The notes: generated by a model not told the origin, from the sequence alone. Shown: positions 1-8,205, counted from the stretch's first letter. The stretch: DNA of 64,000 bases from Streptomyces venezuelae ATCC 10712 (GCF_008639165.1 NZ_CP029197.1:682001-746000), one strand, 5' to 3'. A program made the numbers and translations.

Positions 1-198
1 TTGGCTCCCTCCCATATGGGTTGGACAACGTTCGCGTACCCGGGGCTTCGAGGAACATTCCGCGCTCGGCGCTCCCGGGGCTGCATTCGAGCCCCGTCAC
101 GCCGCGTCACCCACGGGGTGCGGAACGTCACCATCCGTGGCAGCGTGGAAGCAGGGAATCCCCCGATTCCCCATTTACGCACCACGGAGGTCACCGTC

Positions 199-399
199 AT
201 GGGCGGTATGCAGGACAAGCGCCACCAGCCGGGCAAGGGTCGCGAGGAGCAGACGCGCGGCCGCCAGGGGCAGGACCCGGTCCACCCCGGCGCCCGGCGG
301 GACACTCAGGGCGTGAGCCCCGAGGAGCTCGAGCGGCGCCGCCAGGACGAGATGTCCCGCGGGCTCGACAGGGACGACGACCCGCGCGACGGCCGCTGA
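199..399 (+). CDS. small hydrophilic protein, 66 aa, unknown function
   Basis: Short reading frame starting at ATG 199 behind CGGAGG about 9 bases upstream; the frame extends further upstream, but this start has the only good ribosome site. The product is extremely hydrophilic, rich in Arg, Gln, Asp and Glu, with no hydrophobic segment, signal peptide or cysteine, so it is probably cytosolic and may be largely disordered. It reads like the small stress-type proteins common in Streptomyces, but I do not recognise a named family. It converges on the DUF6131 gene, with a hairpin between them. Confidence 0.55.
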   Translation: MGGMQDKRHQPGKGREEQTRGRQGQDPVHPGARRDTQGVSPEELERRRQDEMSRGLDRDDDPRDGR

Positions 400-429
400 C
401 CCCGGTCGCACCGTCTCGCCCCCATACGC

Positions 430-468
430 AGGACCCGGCCGGGCCCGTAGTCACCTCGGCCGGGTCCT
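430..468. terminator. bidirectional terminator hairpin
   Basis: Perfect 12-base inverted repeat (AGGACCCGGCCG at 430-441 and its complement at 457-468) with a 15-base loop. It sits between the plus-strand small gene ending at 399 and the minus-strand gene ending at 514, as expected for a shared terminator. There is no U-tract, which is usual in Streptomyces. Confidence 0.7.
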
Positions 469-513
469 GTCACGCGTTCGCCACCGCGCGCCCCGGTGGC
501 GGCACCGGCACGG

Positions 514-669
514 CTACCAGTAGTGGCGGCGTCCTCCCACCGCGTGTCCGACGGCTCCGAGGATCCACAGGATCGCGCCGATGACCAACAGGATGATCCC
601 GATGGTCCACAGGATCGAGATGCCGGTGACGAATCCGATGACGAGCAGAATGACTCCGACAAGGATCAT
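514..669 (-). CDS. DUF6131-type small membrane protein, 51 aa
   Basis: Translates to a 51-residue protein starting MILVGVILLVIGFV and ending GGRRHYW. Two hydrophobic segments (about residues 2-20 and 22-43) are linked by a short Trp-containing turn and followed by a short basic tail, so a small inner-membrane hairpin is expected. Length, Gly/Ile/Leu-rich composition and the C-terminal Arg-Arg-His-Tyr signature match the small actinobacterial DUF6131 family as I know it; its function is unknown. The start at 669 has a GAGG about 6 bases upstream. Confidence 0.75.
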   Translation of the reverse strand: MILVGVILLVIGFVTGISILWTIGIILLVIGAILWILGAVGHAVGGRRHYW

Positions 670-846
670 GGTGTGCCTCGCTCTCTGGAGGTGGGCCGCG
701 TACGTGTCGGGCCGCGGGTTCCTTTCGGCGGAGCCGCCGCGCGTCCCGTCACCTCATGCACTGCGTCTGCCCCGTTTGCGCCGTAGTACGGGTGCCGGGG
801 CGGAACGGTTGTCGGATACCGGGATCACCGCCCCCTGCCTTCTCCG

Positions 847-2568
847 CTAGGACACCAGTCCCTGGCCCTCCAGCTCGGTCAGCCGCACGGTGCAGAGGCC
901 GCCGCGCTCCGTCCGCACGTCCGTCACCTTCAGCTGGGTGCCCGGCGCGAGGATGTACTCCTCCTCGCCGGTGAAGGCGGAGAACCGCCGGATCGCCACC
1001 GCCCGCGCCGGCGTGACCTCGAACAGGGTCCGCCGGCCGCGGCTGCCGAGGAACGCCTTCGCCACGCCCAGCTCGGACGTGCACGACGACACGCCCCACC
1101 ACGTCACGGTCCGGCCCTGCGGATACTGCGACCGCAGATCCAGTGCCACACCGCGCCACAGCGGCCGGGTCTGCGCCGGCAGCGACTCCACCGCCGAGAA
1201 CAGCAGACGCAGGTACGGCAGGTAGGGCCGCAGGCGCTCCCGGTCCGGGGACCGCAGGACGGCGTTGATCTCGCGGTAGAACGCCGACTCGCAGGTGTAG
1301 AGGTGGAGCGCCGAGACCTGGTCCCCGGTCAGGCCGTGCCCCGGCGACGACGCGCCGAACGTGCTCGACCGCTCTATGTGCCGGTCCAGTCGGGCCAGGA
1401 CGTGCGACACCGGCTCGACGGCCTTGCGGAAGTCCATCAGCGGCGTGTCGAAGACCCCGGTGACGGCCGGGAGGACGAGTCCTTCGTCCTTGACGCTCGT
1501 GAGCCGTTCCAGATAGAGCTGGTGGAGCTCCATCGTCGAGGCGATGAACGCCCCCATCCGCTCCGCGACGTCACCGCGGTCCGCGCCGCCTGGGCCGGCC
1601 GCCTTCCGGTCCCAGCCCTTGCTCGGCAGCCAGTCGACCGGCTCCGCGCCCACCGCGGCCAGGGCGTCGTTCACCTGGGCGAAGTGGTCGCCCTCGCAGA
1701 AGATGTCTCCCTGGGCCGCCGGGTTCGCGTGGTCGAGGTGGCGCACCTCGACCCCCGGGTACTTCTTCTCCAGCCGCTGGACGACCCGCTTCAGGCTCCG
1801 GGCGTGCGCGCCCCACCAGGCGAACACCACACCCCGGTCCTCCTCGGCGGCGTCCTGCTTCGCCCGCAGGATCTCCTCGACGATCTGCTCGGCCACCGGG
1901 CGCCAGAAGGTGGTGTGGTGATCCGTGGGCATCGCCCCGTCGGCACTCGCCGTGAGGGAGGCGTTGAGCAGGAGCACGCCCTGGGTGAGCATCGCCTGGA
2001 ACCACTCCGGCGGCGCGACCGTGTCCTCCTTCTTCAGCAGCGCGCGCACGTCGGCGATCGGCGTCTTCTTGACGATGCCGTACTTCCACATCGCGGCCGC
2101 CTTGATGAGGCAGCGGATGCTGACCACGCGGCCGAACTGGCTGTCCTTCCAGTCGTTGAAGGTGTTGTCGAACATCGCGATGCCGGTCGCGCTCTCCGCC
2201 CGCGGGTACGGGTTCTGCCCGAAGGCGACCACCTTCCACCTGTGCGGCGGGTGGGGCTTCAGCGCCTGGAACGTCAGCTCCCGCACCGGGACGACCTCCG
2301 GGCTCCGCTGGGGGCCGATGTAGTCGGCGGCGCCCGGCTGTGCCTCGATCACCGGGGCCAGCAGCGGAAGCCACGGCTCGCCGCCCCCGGTGAACAGGTC
2401 GGCGAGACCGAGGGGGTCACCGGTGGGGGAACCGGCGGCGGCCGGCGTGTCGACGTCGTTCACGAGGGCGGGGCTCCCAGAACTCGGACCGGCCGCCCCC
2501 TCGGGCGCACCGGCGTGCTGTACGGACTCGGTGGGGCGACCGCCTGCGGCCCCGCCGTGCTGGGGCAC
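847..2568 (-). CDS. uracil-DNA glycosylase-like domain fused to ADP-ribosyltransferase
   Basis: 573 aa counted from the GTG at 2568. Residues 1-55 are low complexity, and a GTG at 2463 with GGGAG 10 bases upstream may be the true start. Residues about 60-315 follow the family-1 UDG layout: water-activating loop as GQNPYP (117-122; canonical GQDPYH), LLLNASLT (199-206), WWGAHA (251-256), HANP (280-283; canonical HPSP) and HF (295-296). Residues about 340-573 look like an R-S-ExE ADP-ribosyltransferase: Arg472 in LWRG, SSCTS (494-498), and Glu535-x-Glu537 before a YILAPGT strand, the arrangement of arginine-specific ARTs. The gene lies just downstream of a macrodomain gene on the same strand, suggesting transfer and removal of ADP-ribose in one operon. 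The Asn in place of the catalytic Asp suggests altered glycosylase activity or a DNA-binding-only role. Domain calls are firm; function is inferred. Confidence 0.85.
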   Translation of the reverse strand: MPQHGGAAGGRPTESVQHAGAPEGAAGPSSGSPALVNDVDTPAAAGSPTGDPLGLADLFTGGGEPWLPLLAPVIEAQPGAADYIGPQRSPEVVPVRELTFQALKPHPPHRWKVVAFGQNPYPRAESATGIAMFDNTFNDWKDSQFGRVVSIRCLIKAAAMWKYGIVKKTPIADVRALLKKEDTVAPPEWFQAMLTQGVLLLNASLTASADGAMPTDHHTTFWRPVAEQIVEEILRAKQDAAEEDRGVVFAWWGAHARSLKRVVQRLEKKYPGVEVRHLDHANPAAQGDIFCEGDHFAQVNDALAAVGAEPVDWLPSKGWDRKAAGPGGADRGDVAERMGAFIASTMELHQLYLERLTSVKDEGLVLPAVTGVFDTPLMDFRKAVEPVSHVLARLDRHIERSSTFGASSPGHGLTGDQVSALHLYTCESAFYREINAVLRSPDRERLRPYLPYLRLLFSAVESLPAQTRPLWRGVALDLRSQYPQGRTVTWWGVSSCTSELGVAKAFLGSRGRRTLFEVTPARAVAIRRFSAFTGEEEYILAPGTQLKVTDVRTERGGLCTVRLTELEGQGLVS

Positions 2569-2571
2569 GGC

Positions 2572-2641
2572 GCCGGCCTGCGGGGCCTGCGCGTCAGCGG
2601 CGGGCGTGACGCCGGCCTGCGGGGCCTGCGCGTCAGCGGCG
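2572..2641. repeat. 39-bp-period direct repeat at the macro/UDG-ART junction
   Basis: A 31-base sequence beginning GCCGGCCTGCGGGGCC occurs at 2572-2602 and again, identically, at 2611-2641. The period is 39 bases (13 codons). Both copies hold the TGA that ends the macrodomain gene, in the same frame (lowest positions 2594 and 2633). It fills most of the gap between the two genes. Confidence 0.9.
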
Positions 2642-3301
2642 AAAGGAAGGTCGCTGCGGGACGTTGATCCGGACCCGCCGCGCGGACCCCGCTCCCTCGA
2701 TGTCGTCGAGCTGCCCGAGCACCGCGGCCCGCAACTCGTCGTAGTCCGCGAACCCGTGGTCGTGGAAGAGGGTGTAGCCCGTCCACATCAGGTTGGCGCA
2801 CACCCCCGCCGGGACCCCGCCGGTCCGCGCGCCCATCCCCACGAGCGCGACCGACCTGATGCTGCCGGGCTTCGCACGGTTCTGCAGGTGCACCGCCTGG
2901 AACGCGGCCGCGCAGGCCAGCGCCACGTTCATCGTCTCGCTGACGTTCTGCGCGGACTGCCGCATGGTCGGCGTCGAGATCAGATAGCGGGGCACGGTCG
3001 CCCCGGACGGGACGCACACCGCGCTGCCCACCGGCAGGCTCCCGCCGAACCGGTCGCGTATCGCCCGCTGCACCTTCACCTGGATGCCCGCGCCGAGGTG
3101 GCGCTTGACGACGGCGTCGACGCCACCGTCCATCCTGCCCTTCGCGTTGGTCGGGGACACCCACGCGTCGACGTCCTCGTCGAGCAGGGAACCCCGCCGG
3201 ATCTCCACCTCGGGCGTGTCCGCGAAAGCGGACCGCCAGGCTGCCACCACCTCGTCGTTGACATCGACCAGCACGACCCTCAACGCACGTCCGAAACCCA
3301 C
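2633..3301 (-). CDS. macrodomain protein (putative ADP-ribosylhydrolase)
   Basis: 222 aa from the GTG at 3301, which has GAGAGG about 7 bases upstream; the frame reaches a TTG at 3334 without a good ribosome site. The macrodomain core is clear: an acidic strand DAWVSPTNAKGRMDGGVD carries the Asn and the Gly-Gly substrate loop of ADP-ribose-binding macrodomains, followed by a Gln-Lys-Val helix, GSAVCVPSG and YLISTPTMR strands, and a glycine-rich GMGARTGG phosphate loop. The family binds or hydrolyses ADP-ribose on protein or nucleic acid. It precedes a gene for a UDG-ADP-ribosyltransferase fusion, so it could act as antitoxin or recycling enzyme for that ART, by analogy with DarG and DarT. The partner relationship is inference. 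Confidence 0.85.
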   Translation of the reverse strand: MGFGRALRVVLVDVNDEVVAAWRSAFADTPEVEIRRGSLLDEDVDAWVSPTNAKGRMDGGVDAVVKRHLGAGIQVKVQRAIRDRFGGSLPVGSAVCVPSGATVPRYLISTPTMRQSAQNVSETMNVALACAAAFQAVHLQNRAKPGSIRSVALVGMGARTGGVPAGVCANLMWTGYTLFHDHGFADYDELRAAVLGQLDDIEGAGSARRVRINVPQRPSFRR

Positions 3302-3416
3302 GCATTCGCCTCTCTCGCACGACCGCTCGAACAAGATCGAAGCTATCGCGGGGCACTGACAACGCGGCCGGGGAGCGGGGTCCCCGGCGCGCGCGGGCGG
3401 AGGCGGGGCCGGGTGG

Positions 3417-4211
3417 TCAGTTCGCCGTTCGTGTGGCGGTCGCGGCCCTGTAGTCGTCGTCCGTGGTGTCGTAGTTGACGGTGCCCGACGTCAGGTGGCC
3501 GGCGAGGCCGAGGAGGAGGAAGAGCCAGACCAGTACCTGCGCGGCCGTGCTCAGCCGCAGGGGGCGCGTCGCGGAGTACGCGGGCTGGGCGGCGGCGCCG
3601 GGGGCGTCGCCCAGGAGTCCCTTGGGGTACACCGGCGTCAGCATCGTCGTGTAGGCCGTCAGCCGCATGCGGTAGCGGACGACGGCCGCCGTGGCTCCGA
3701 AGACGGGCTCGGGCAGCCTGCCCAGGACGATGCCGATCAGCCAGAACACCCAGCTGATCGCGAGCCAGCCGGACTGCGCGAGGCTGCTGACGATCGCCGC
3801 CGGGATCATCAGGATCAGTCGGAACAGGACGGCGAGCCGGTTGAGCGGGGTGGCCCGCAGTTCGATGCGCACCGGGTAGTCGGGGGCGTCGAAGGCGAAC
3901 GGCGGGTAGCGGTCGACGAGCAGGGCCGCGGCGGCCGTGACCCTGGTCTGATAGGCGAGGACCGAGCCGAGGAAGGAGAAGATCGGGTCGGGCAGGCGGC
4001 CGAGGACCAGCGCGCTGAACCATCCCACGACGGTGACGAAGAACGCGGCGATGGACAGCACGGCGACGACGACGAACTGCGGCAGGAGCAGCAGCCAGCG
4101 CAGGAACACGGTCCAGCGACGCTGCCGTCCCGGCGGTGGCACGTCCAGGACCGGCCGCCATTCGGCTCCGTCGGCGTCGGTCGAGGGTCGGGGCTCCCAC
4201 CCTGCTGCCAT
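3417..4211 (-). CDS. DUF4389 membrane protein
   Basis: 264 aa from ATG 4211, which has GGAG 6 bases upstream (a longer frame to 4310 lacks a ribosome site). After a hydrophilic N-terminus come hydrophobic segments near WTVFLRWLLLLPQFVVV and a following stretch, then two copies of a unit containing LGRLPDPIF/LGRLPEPVF and Tyr-x-Thr-Arg/Tyr-Arg-Met-Arg, the internal duplication typical of DUF4389. A last membrane segment lies near the C-terminus. Probably an integral membrane protein of unknown role. It is transcribed divergently from the DUF1206 gene at 4496. Confidence 0.8.
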   Translation of the reverse strand: MAAGWEPRPSTDADGAEWRPVLDVPPPGRQRRWTVFLRWLLLLPQFVVVAVLSIAAFFVTVVGWFSALVLGRLPDPIFSFLGSVLAYQTRVTAAAALLVDRYPPFAFDAPDYPVRIELRATPLNRLAVLFRLILMIPAAIVSSLAQSGWLAISWVFWLIGIVLGRLPEPVFGATAAVVRYRMRLTAYTTMLTPVYPKGLLGDAPGAAAQPAYSATRPLRLSTAAQVLVWLFLLLGLAGHLTSGTVNYDTTDDDYRAATATRTAN

Positions 4212-4495
4212 GGCCGTCTCCGTCTCTCCCGCGTCCCCCGCTTCCCGGGTCACGTCGATGCTGACGCAGCCGGCCGGCCCGCGCACCGCCACGGGGGCCA
4301 CCTGGACCACAGGGCTTGCCCCCAGGCGTTCCGCGCGCCCTCCGGCCAGGCCGTCTCTGATACGGCGCGTAGTCGCCGCGACGAGCCGGGAACCGGGCTC
4401 GGCGCCCTTTCAAGGCGCCCCGTTCGCGGTGGGTCGGTTCGAGCGGCGGGTTCGGGGCACCCGAGAGGTCACAGGCCGAAGGGGAGTGACCTGAC

Positions 4496-5326
4496 ATGAC
4501 CGCAGCCGGATCGTCATGGGCCGCCGCGAGACGTGCGGCTCGGGGGGACGTCGTACGCGTCGGTGCCCGCGTGGGTTTCGTGGCACGCGGTGTGCTCTAC
4601 CTGCTCGTCGGAGTTCTGGCCGTGCGCGTCGGCCTGACGGGCACGAACGAGCAGGCCGACCGGGGCGGGGCGCTCGCCGAGGTCGCCGCGACGCCCTTCG
4701 GGGCCGTTCTGCTGTGGGCGCTTGGCATAGGACTCGCCGGGATGGCGCTGTGGCGGCTCTCCGAGGTGCTGTTCGGCGCGGCGGGGCCCGACGGCGACGG
4801 CGTGGGCAAGCGCGCCCTGTCCGGCGCGCGGTGCGTGTTCTACGGGGTGTCGTCGTTCCTGGTCCTGGCCTTCGCGGCCGGCTACCGCGGCAGCGGGGCC
4901 GGGTCCACCGACCAGCAGAGCCAGGACATCACCGCCCGCCTCCTCGGCCTGCCCGGCGGGGCGTGGTGGGTGGGCGCCGCGGCGGCCGGGCTCCTCGGCG
5001 CGGGGCTGTGGATCGCGGGCCGGGCCGTGCTGCGCGCGTACCGCAAGCACCTCGCCTGGGGCCGGATGTCGAAGGCCCAGCGGCGGTTCATGGACGTGAC
5101 GGGCATCGCGGGTGGCGTGGGACGCGGTCTCGTCTTCGGCGCGATCGGCTACTTCGGCCTGCGGGCGGCGGTGACGTTCGACCCGAAGGAGTCCAAGGGG
5201 ATGGACGACGCGATCCGTTCGTTCGCCCAGACCCCGGCGGGACCCTGGCTGCTCGTCGCGGTCGCCGTCGGCCTCGTCCTCTTCGGCGTGTTCTCCTTCG
5301 GCCAGGCCAAGTGGCGCGACGTGTGA
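4496..5326 (+). CDS. DUF1206 membrane protein
   Basis: 276 aa with about six hydrophobic segments in three pairs, each repeat starting with an Arg/Gly-rich patch: VGFVARGVLYLLVG, KRALSGARCVFYGV and GIAGGVGRGLVFG. This triplicated two-helix unit with a G-x-x-A/G-R-G motif is the hallmark of DUF1206, an uncharacterised actinobacterial and cyanobacterial membrane family. The start at ATG 4496 overlaps a GGGGAGTGACCTGAC ribosome-site region. The two neighbouring genes also encode proteins of unknown function, so context gives no role. Confidence 0.8.
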   Translation: MTAAGSSWAAARRAARGDVVRVGARVGFVARGVLYLLVGVLAVRVGLTGTNEQADRGGALAEVAATPFGAVLLWALGIGLAGMALWRLSEVLFGAAGPDGDGVGKRALSGARCVFYGVSSFLVLAFAAGYRGSGAGSTDQQSQDITARLLGLPGGAWWVGAAAAGLLGAGLWIAGRAVLRAYRKHLAWGRMSKAQRRFMDVTGIAGGVGRGLVFGAIGYFGLRAAVTFDPKESKGMDDAIRSFAQTPAGPWLLVAVAVGLVLFGVFSFGQAKWRDV

Positions 5327-5355
5327 CACGTCGGTTCGAGCCAGGAGCGCCCGAC

Positions 5356-5377
5356 CCCGCCGCCGTACGTCGGCGGG
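5356..5377. terminator. hairpin downstream of DUF1206 gene
   Basis: CCCGCCG (5356-5362) pairs with CGGCGGG (5371-5377) around a self-complementary CGTACG core, 30 bases after the DUF1206 stop. It is a plausible factor-independent terminator, though short and without a U-tract. Confidence 0.45.
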
Positions 5378-5508
5378 CCGGCGCCTCCTTAGCGGGCGCC
5401 CTCGTGAGCGGGGCATGATCGTCTCCACCTGTGTGATGGGATGTCCGCCAACGCTTGCAGAGCGCGGGGATACGTCGCGGCGACGAACGAGGACAGGAGA
5501 CGGGGGCC

Positions 5509-6258
5509 ATGACGAGCGGGCACCGGACGCATGGGGCGGGTTCCGGCCGACAGCCGTTGCGGACACGTGACCTGACCCGTGAGGCCGGGCGGGCACGGCA
5601 GCTCCTGGCCGCCGGGGAGTGGCGTCCCGCCGCCGCGGACTCCGAGGCGGCAGCGCGCGTCCTGGCCCGCCTCACGGCCCCGCTCCCCACCCGGCGGTCA
5701 GCGACCGCGGCGACGTCGGCCACGGACCGGGACCGGCGCCTTCAACGCATCCTGCGGACCACCCTCCACCACCTCGACGCGGGCGCTGTCAGCCCGCCCG
5801 CGGCCGCCCTCCTGGCCGCCGTCGCCCGCGCCTTCCTGCCGTGGCACGCCACCCCGAACCCACCGGGCGCGGCGGCGGCCCCGAGATACGGGACCCCTGT
5901 GGGGACGGCGGACGGCCCGGCCGTGCCACCGACGGAGGCGGGCGAGGCCCTCCTCCCCGATCTGATCGCACTGTTCGCCGCGCTGGTCTCCGCGAGCCCA
6001 CCCGGGACCGTCCCGCTCACGCCCCCGGCCGAGCCCCGACAGGTCCGGTACGCGGGCCGCTTCCGTCGTTACGGCAGACCCGCCTCCGGGGTGTGGACCG
6101 CCGAGACCGTCGGCTGCCCGGCATGCGGGGGGAAGGACGGCCCGTGGACGGTGACCTGCGACTGGCGCCGGATCTCGCTGGGCTGCCCGTGCGGGGCGGT
6201 GACCCACGAGCACGGCCTCGCCTTCTCGGAGGTCTTCCTCCTCCTGCCGGACCCGTGA
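5509..6258 (+). CDS. hypothetical protein with a C-terminal four-cysteine cluster
   Basis: 249 aa from ATG 5509, behind GAGACGGGGGCC; an upstream in-frame ATG at 5455 lacks a ribosome site. The N-terminal half is Arg/Ala-rich and probably helical. The middle is Pro/Ala-rich and probably disordered. The last 60 residues include CPACGG, then a lone Cys about 13 residues on and CPCG, which could bind a zinc ion as in zinc ribbons. I do not recognise the family. It converges on the MFS gene ending at 6335; the 76 bases between them hold no clear hairpin. Confidence 0.6.
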   Translation: MTSGHRTHGAGSGRQPLRTRDLTREAGRARQLLAAGEWRPAAADSEAAARVLARLTAPLPTRRSATAATSATDRDRRLQRILRTTLHHLDAGAVSPPAAALLAAVARAFLPWHATPNPPGAAAAPRYGTPVGTADGPAVPPTEAGEALLPDLIALFAALVSASPPGTVPLTPPAEPRQVRYAGRFRRYGRPASGVWTAETVGCPACGGKDGPWTVTCDWRRISLGCPCGAVTHEHGLAFSEVFLLLPDP

Positions 6259-6334
6259 CCGAGTGCCTTGACCGATCGCCCGCACGACGACGCTCCGTCG
6301 CAAGATCTGAAACGGCGACCCGCGAAGTCCGGGG

Positions 6335-7633
6335 CTAGACGGCGGCTTCCGGTACGCGGTCCCCGGACTCCGGGCGGTCCGGTTCGGCGGCCGGTTCGGC
6401 GGCCGGGGCGGCGACGCGCAGGGCCGCCTCGATCCGGCGGTCGGTCGTCATGGTCGCGGTGACGGCGGTCATCGCGAGGAGGAGCCCGGCCGCGGCGTAG
6501 AGCGGGGTGCGGACGCCGGAGGTGGACGCCAGCCAGCCGCCGACGAAGGCGCCGAACGGGGCGGCGCACATGGCGAGCATGCGGGACGTGGAGGCGACCC
6601 GGCCCATCAGGTGGGCGGGGACGATGGCCTGCCGGAGCGACGGGGCGAGCACCATCGTGGCGCCCATGCCCGCGCCGCAGACGGCGAGCGCGAGGCCGGC
6701 GACCCAGGGGTTCGGGGCTGCGGCCAGGCCCAGGACGGCGAGTCCCTCGACCGCGGCCGTGCAGGTCAGCGCGGTGCCGGTGCCGAGTCGCCGGCCGAGG
6801 AAGGAGGCGATGGCCGCGCCGAGGAGTCCGCCGGTGGCCTCCGCGGTGAGGAGGAGACCGAAGCCGAAGGCGCCGATGCCGAGGTGATCGTGCGCGAAGA
6901 GGGCGAGGACGGTCTCCACGGCGACGAACGCGATGTTCCCGACCGCCGGGCGCAGCGCGAGCCCGAGCAGCAGCCGGTCCCGGAACACGTACGAGGCACC
7001 GGCCCGCGCCTGCCGCAGCAGCGACTCACGGACCTGCGGTACGGGGCGGGGTGCGGCGGGCAGCGACCGTACGAGCAGGGCGGAGACCGCGAACGAGACC
7101 GCGTCGGCGAGCAGCGGGACAGCCCGCCCGAGCGCGAGCAGGGCGCTGCCCGCGGGCGGCCCGGCGAAGCCGGAGGCGGCGGTCTGGGTGCCGCGCAGGC
7201 GGGAGTTGGCGCGTTCCAGGAGCGCGGGGTCACGGCCGAGGAGGTCCGGCAGATAGGCCGTGGCGGCCGTGTCGAAGAACAGTCCGCCGAGGCCGAGCAG
7301 GAAGGCGACGGCCGCGAGGAGGGGAATGCTCAGGGCGTCGAGCGCGGCCGCGGCGGCCGGTATCGCGAGCAGCCCCGCACGCACCGCGTCCGTGACCCAC
7401 ATCGTGCGCCGGCGGTCCCAGCGGTCCACGAGCGCTCCGCCGAGCACGCCGAAGAGGAGCCAGGGCAGCGTGCCGGCGGCCGTGACGACGGCGAGGGCCA
7501 TCGGGTCGCGCGTCAGGGTCAGTGCGAGCAGGGGCAGCGCGGCATGTGACACGCCGTCACCGAGCGAGGACACCGTCTGCGCGGTCCACAGGCGACCGAA
7601 TCCGGTCGGCAGCTTCTTCATGTCGGAGCTCAC
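6335..7633 (-). CDS. MFS transporter (putative drug exporter)
   Basis: 432 aa with about 12 hydrophobic segments. It has an early MFS-type loop GGALVDRWDRRRTMW (motif A position) and a second-half LGRRLGTG segment. The best match is the MFS_3 / enterobactin-exporter-like group common in Streptomyces. The GTG start at 7633 overlaps the TGA of the ArsR-like gene upstream (GTGA), with GGGAG 7 bases before it, so the two are translationally coupled. A repressor plus exporter in one operon suggests efflux of a compound sensed by the repressor. Substrate unknown. Confidence 0.85.
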   Translation of the reverse strand: MSSDMKKLPTGFGRLWTAQTVSSLGDGVSHAALPLLALTLTRDPMALAVVTAAGTLPWLLFGVLGGALVDRWDRRRTMWVTDAVRAGLLAIPAAAAALDALSIPLLAAVAFLLGLGGLFFDTAATAYLPDLLGRDPALLERANSRLRGTQTAASGFAGPPAGSALLALGRAVPLLADAVSFAVSALLVRSLPAAPRPVPQVRESLLRQARAGASYVFRDRLLLGLALRPAVGNIAFVAVETVLALFAHDHLGIGAFGFGLLLTAEATGGLLGAAIASFLGRRLGTGTALTCTAAVEGLAVLGLAAAPNPWVAGLALAVCGAGMGATMVLAPSLRQAIVPAHLMGRVASTSRMLAMCAAPFGAFVGGWLASTSGVRTPLYAAAGLLLAMTAVTATMTTDRRIEAALRVAAPAAEPAAEPDRPESGDRVPEAAV

Positions 7634-8172
7634 TTGGCGGCTCCCTCGGTCTGCTCGCCCGACGCCGGGTGGAACAGCGCGAAGACGAGGGACGTGTCCG
7701 GAAGCGAGGGATCGGACAGCTCCCGGTACTCGTGCGCCAGCGCCTGGAGGCGGGCTCCGAGCTCCGAGAACTGCTCGTCGGTGAGCCGGAGGTGCATCAT
7801 CCCCACGTGCCGCTCGCCGTCCGCCGGGGCGGCCTCCAGGTCCGCCACCGCGTGCCGCATCAGCACGTCGGGGCCTCCCTCGCCGGGGTCCGGGAGCACG
7901 ATGGACCGCGCTGCCATGGCGTAGTACCGCTCGGTGACCCCCCGGACCTTGCGGGTCCGGACCACCTTCACCAGGCCGGCCCGCTCCAGGAGCCGTACGT
8001 GGTAGCTGGAACTCCCCTTCGCGAGGCCGATCCGCTCGGCGATCTGCGTGATCGTCGCGGGCTCGAAGCGGAGCACGGCCATGATCCGGTGGCGCGTGAG
8101 GTTGGAGACGGCGCGCAGTTGCTCGTCGGTGGTGACGTGGAAGGCGTCCGGAAGATCGTCTGTGGAGGGCAT
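7630..8172 (-). CDS. ArsR/winged-helix transcriptional regulator
   Basis: 180 aa. The N-terminal 90 residues form a winged helix: LTRHRIMAVLRFEP, then TITQIAERIGLAKGSSSYHVRLLERAGL as the DNA-binding helix pair, then VVRTRKVRGVTERYY as the wing. The C-terminal part is helical and acidic and could dimerise or bind ligand. It is the first gene of an operon with an MFS exporter. A perfect inverted repeat starts one base upstream of its ATG, so autorepression is very likely. No ribosome site is visible between that repeat and the ATG, so the mRNA may be leaderless. Confidence 0.88.
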   Translation of the reverse strand: MPSTDDLPDAFHVTTDEQLRAVSNLTRHRIMAVLRFEPATITQIAERIGLAKGSSSYHVRLLERAGLVKVVRTRKVRGVTERYYAMAARSIVLPDPGEGGPDVLMRHAVADLEAAPADGERHVGMMHLRLTDEQFSELGARLQALAHEYRELSDPSLPDTSLVFALFHPASGEQTEGAAK

Positions 8173-8173
8173 G

Positions 8174-8205
8174 GCTCAATGGTCAACACTTCTTGACCAT
8201 TGAGC
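8174..8205. promoter_or_regulatory. perfect palindromic operator abutting the repressor start codon
   Basis: GCTCAATGGTCAA at 8174-8186 is repeated inverted at 8193-8205 with a 6-base spacer: a perfect 13-base dyad. Its left edge is one base upstream of the repressor ATG (8172-8170). A repressor dimer here would block initiation, and the position suggests the promoter lies inside or just beyond it. Confidence 0.85.

Noticed and set aside
5325..5360. GGTTCGAGCC resembling a tRNA T-loop
   Set aside because: No matching acceptor stem, D-arm or anticodon arm could be built around it.
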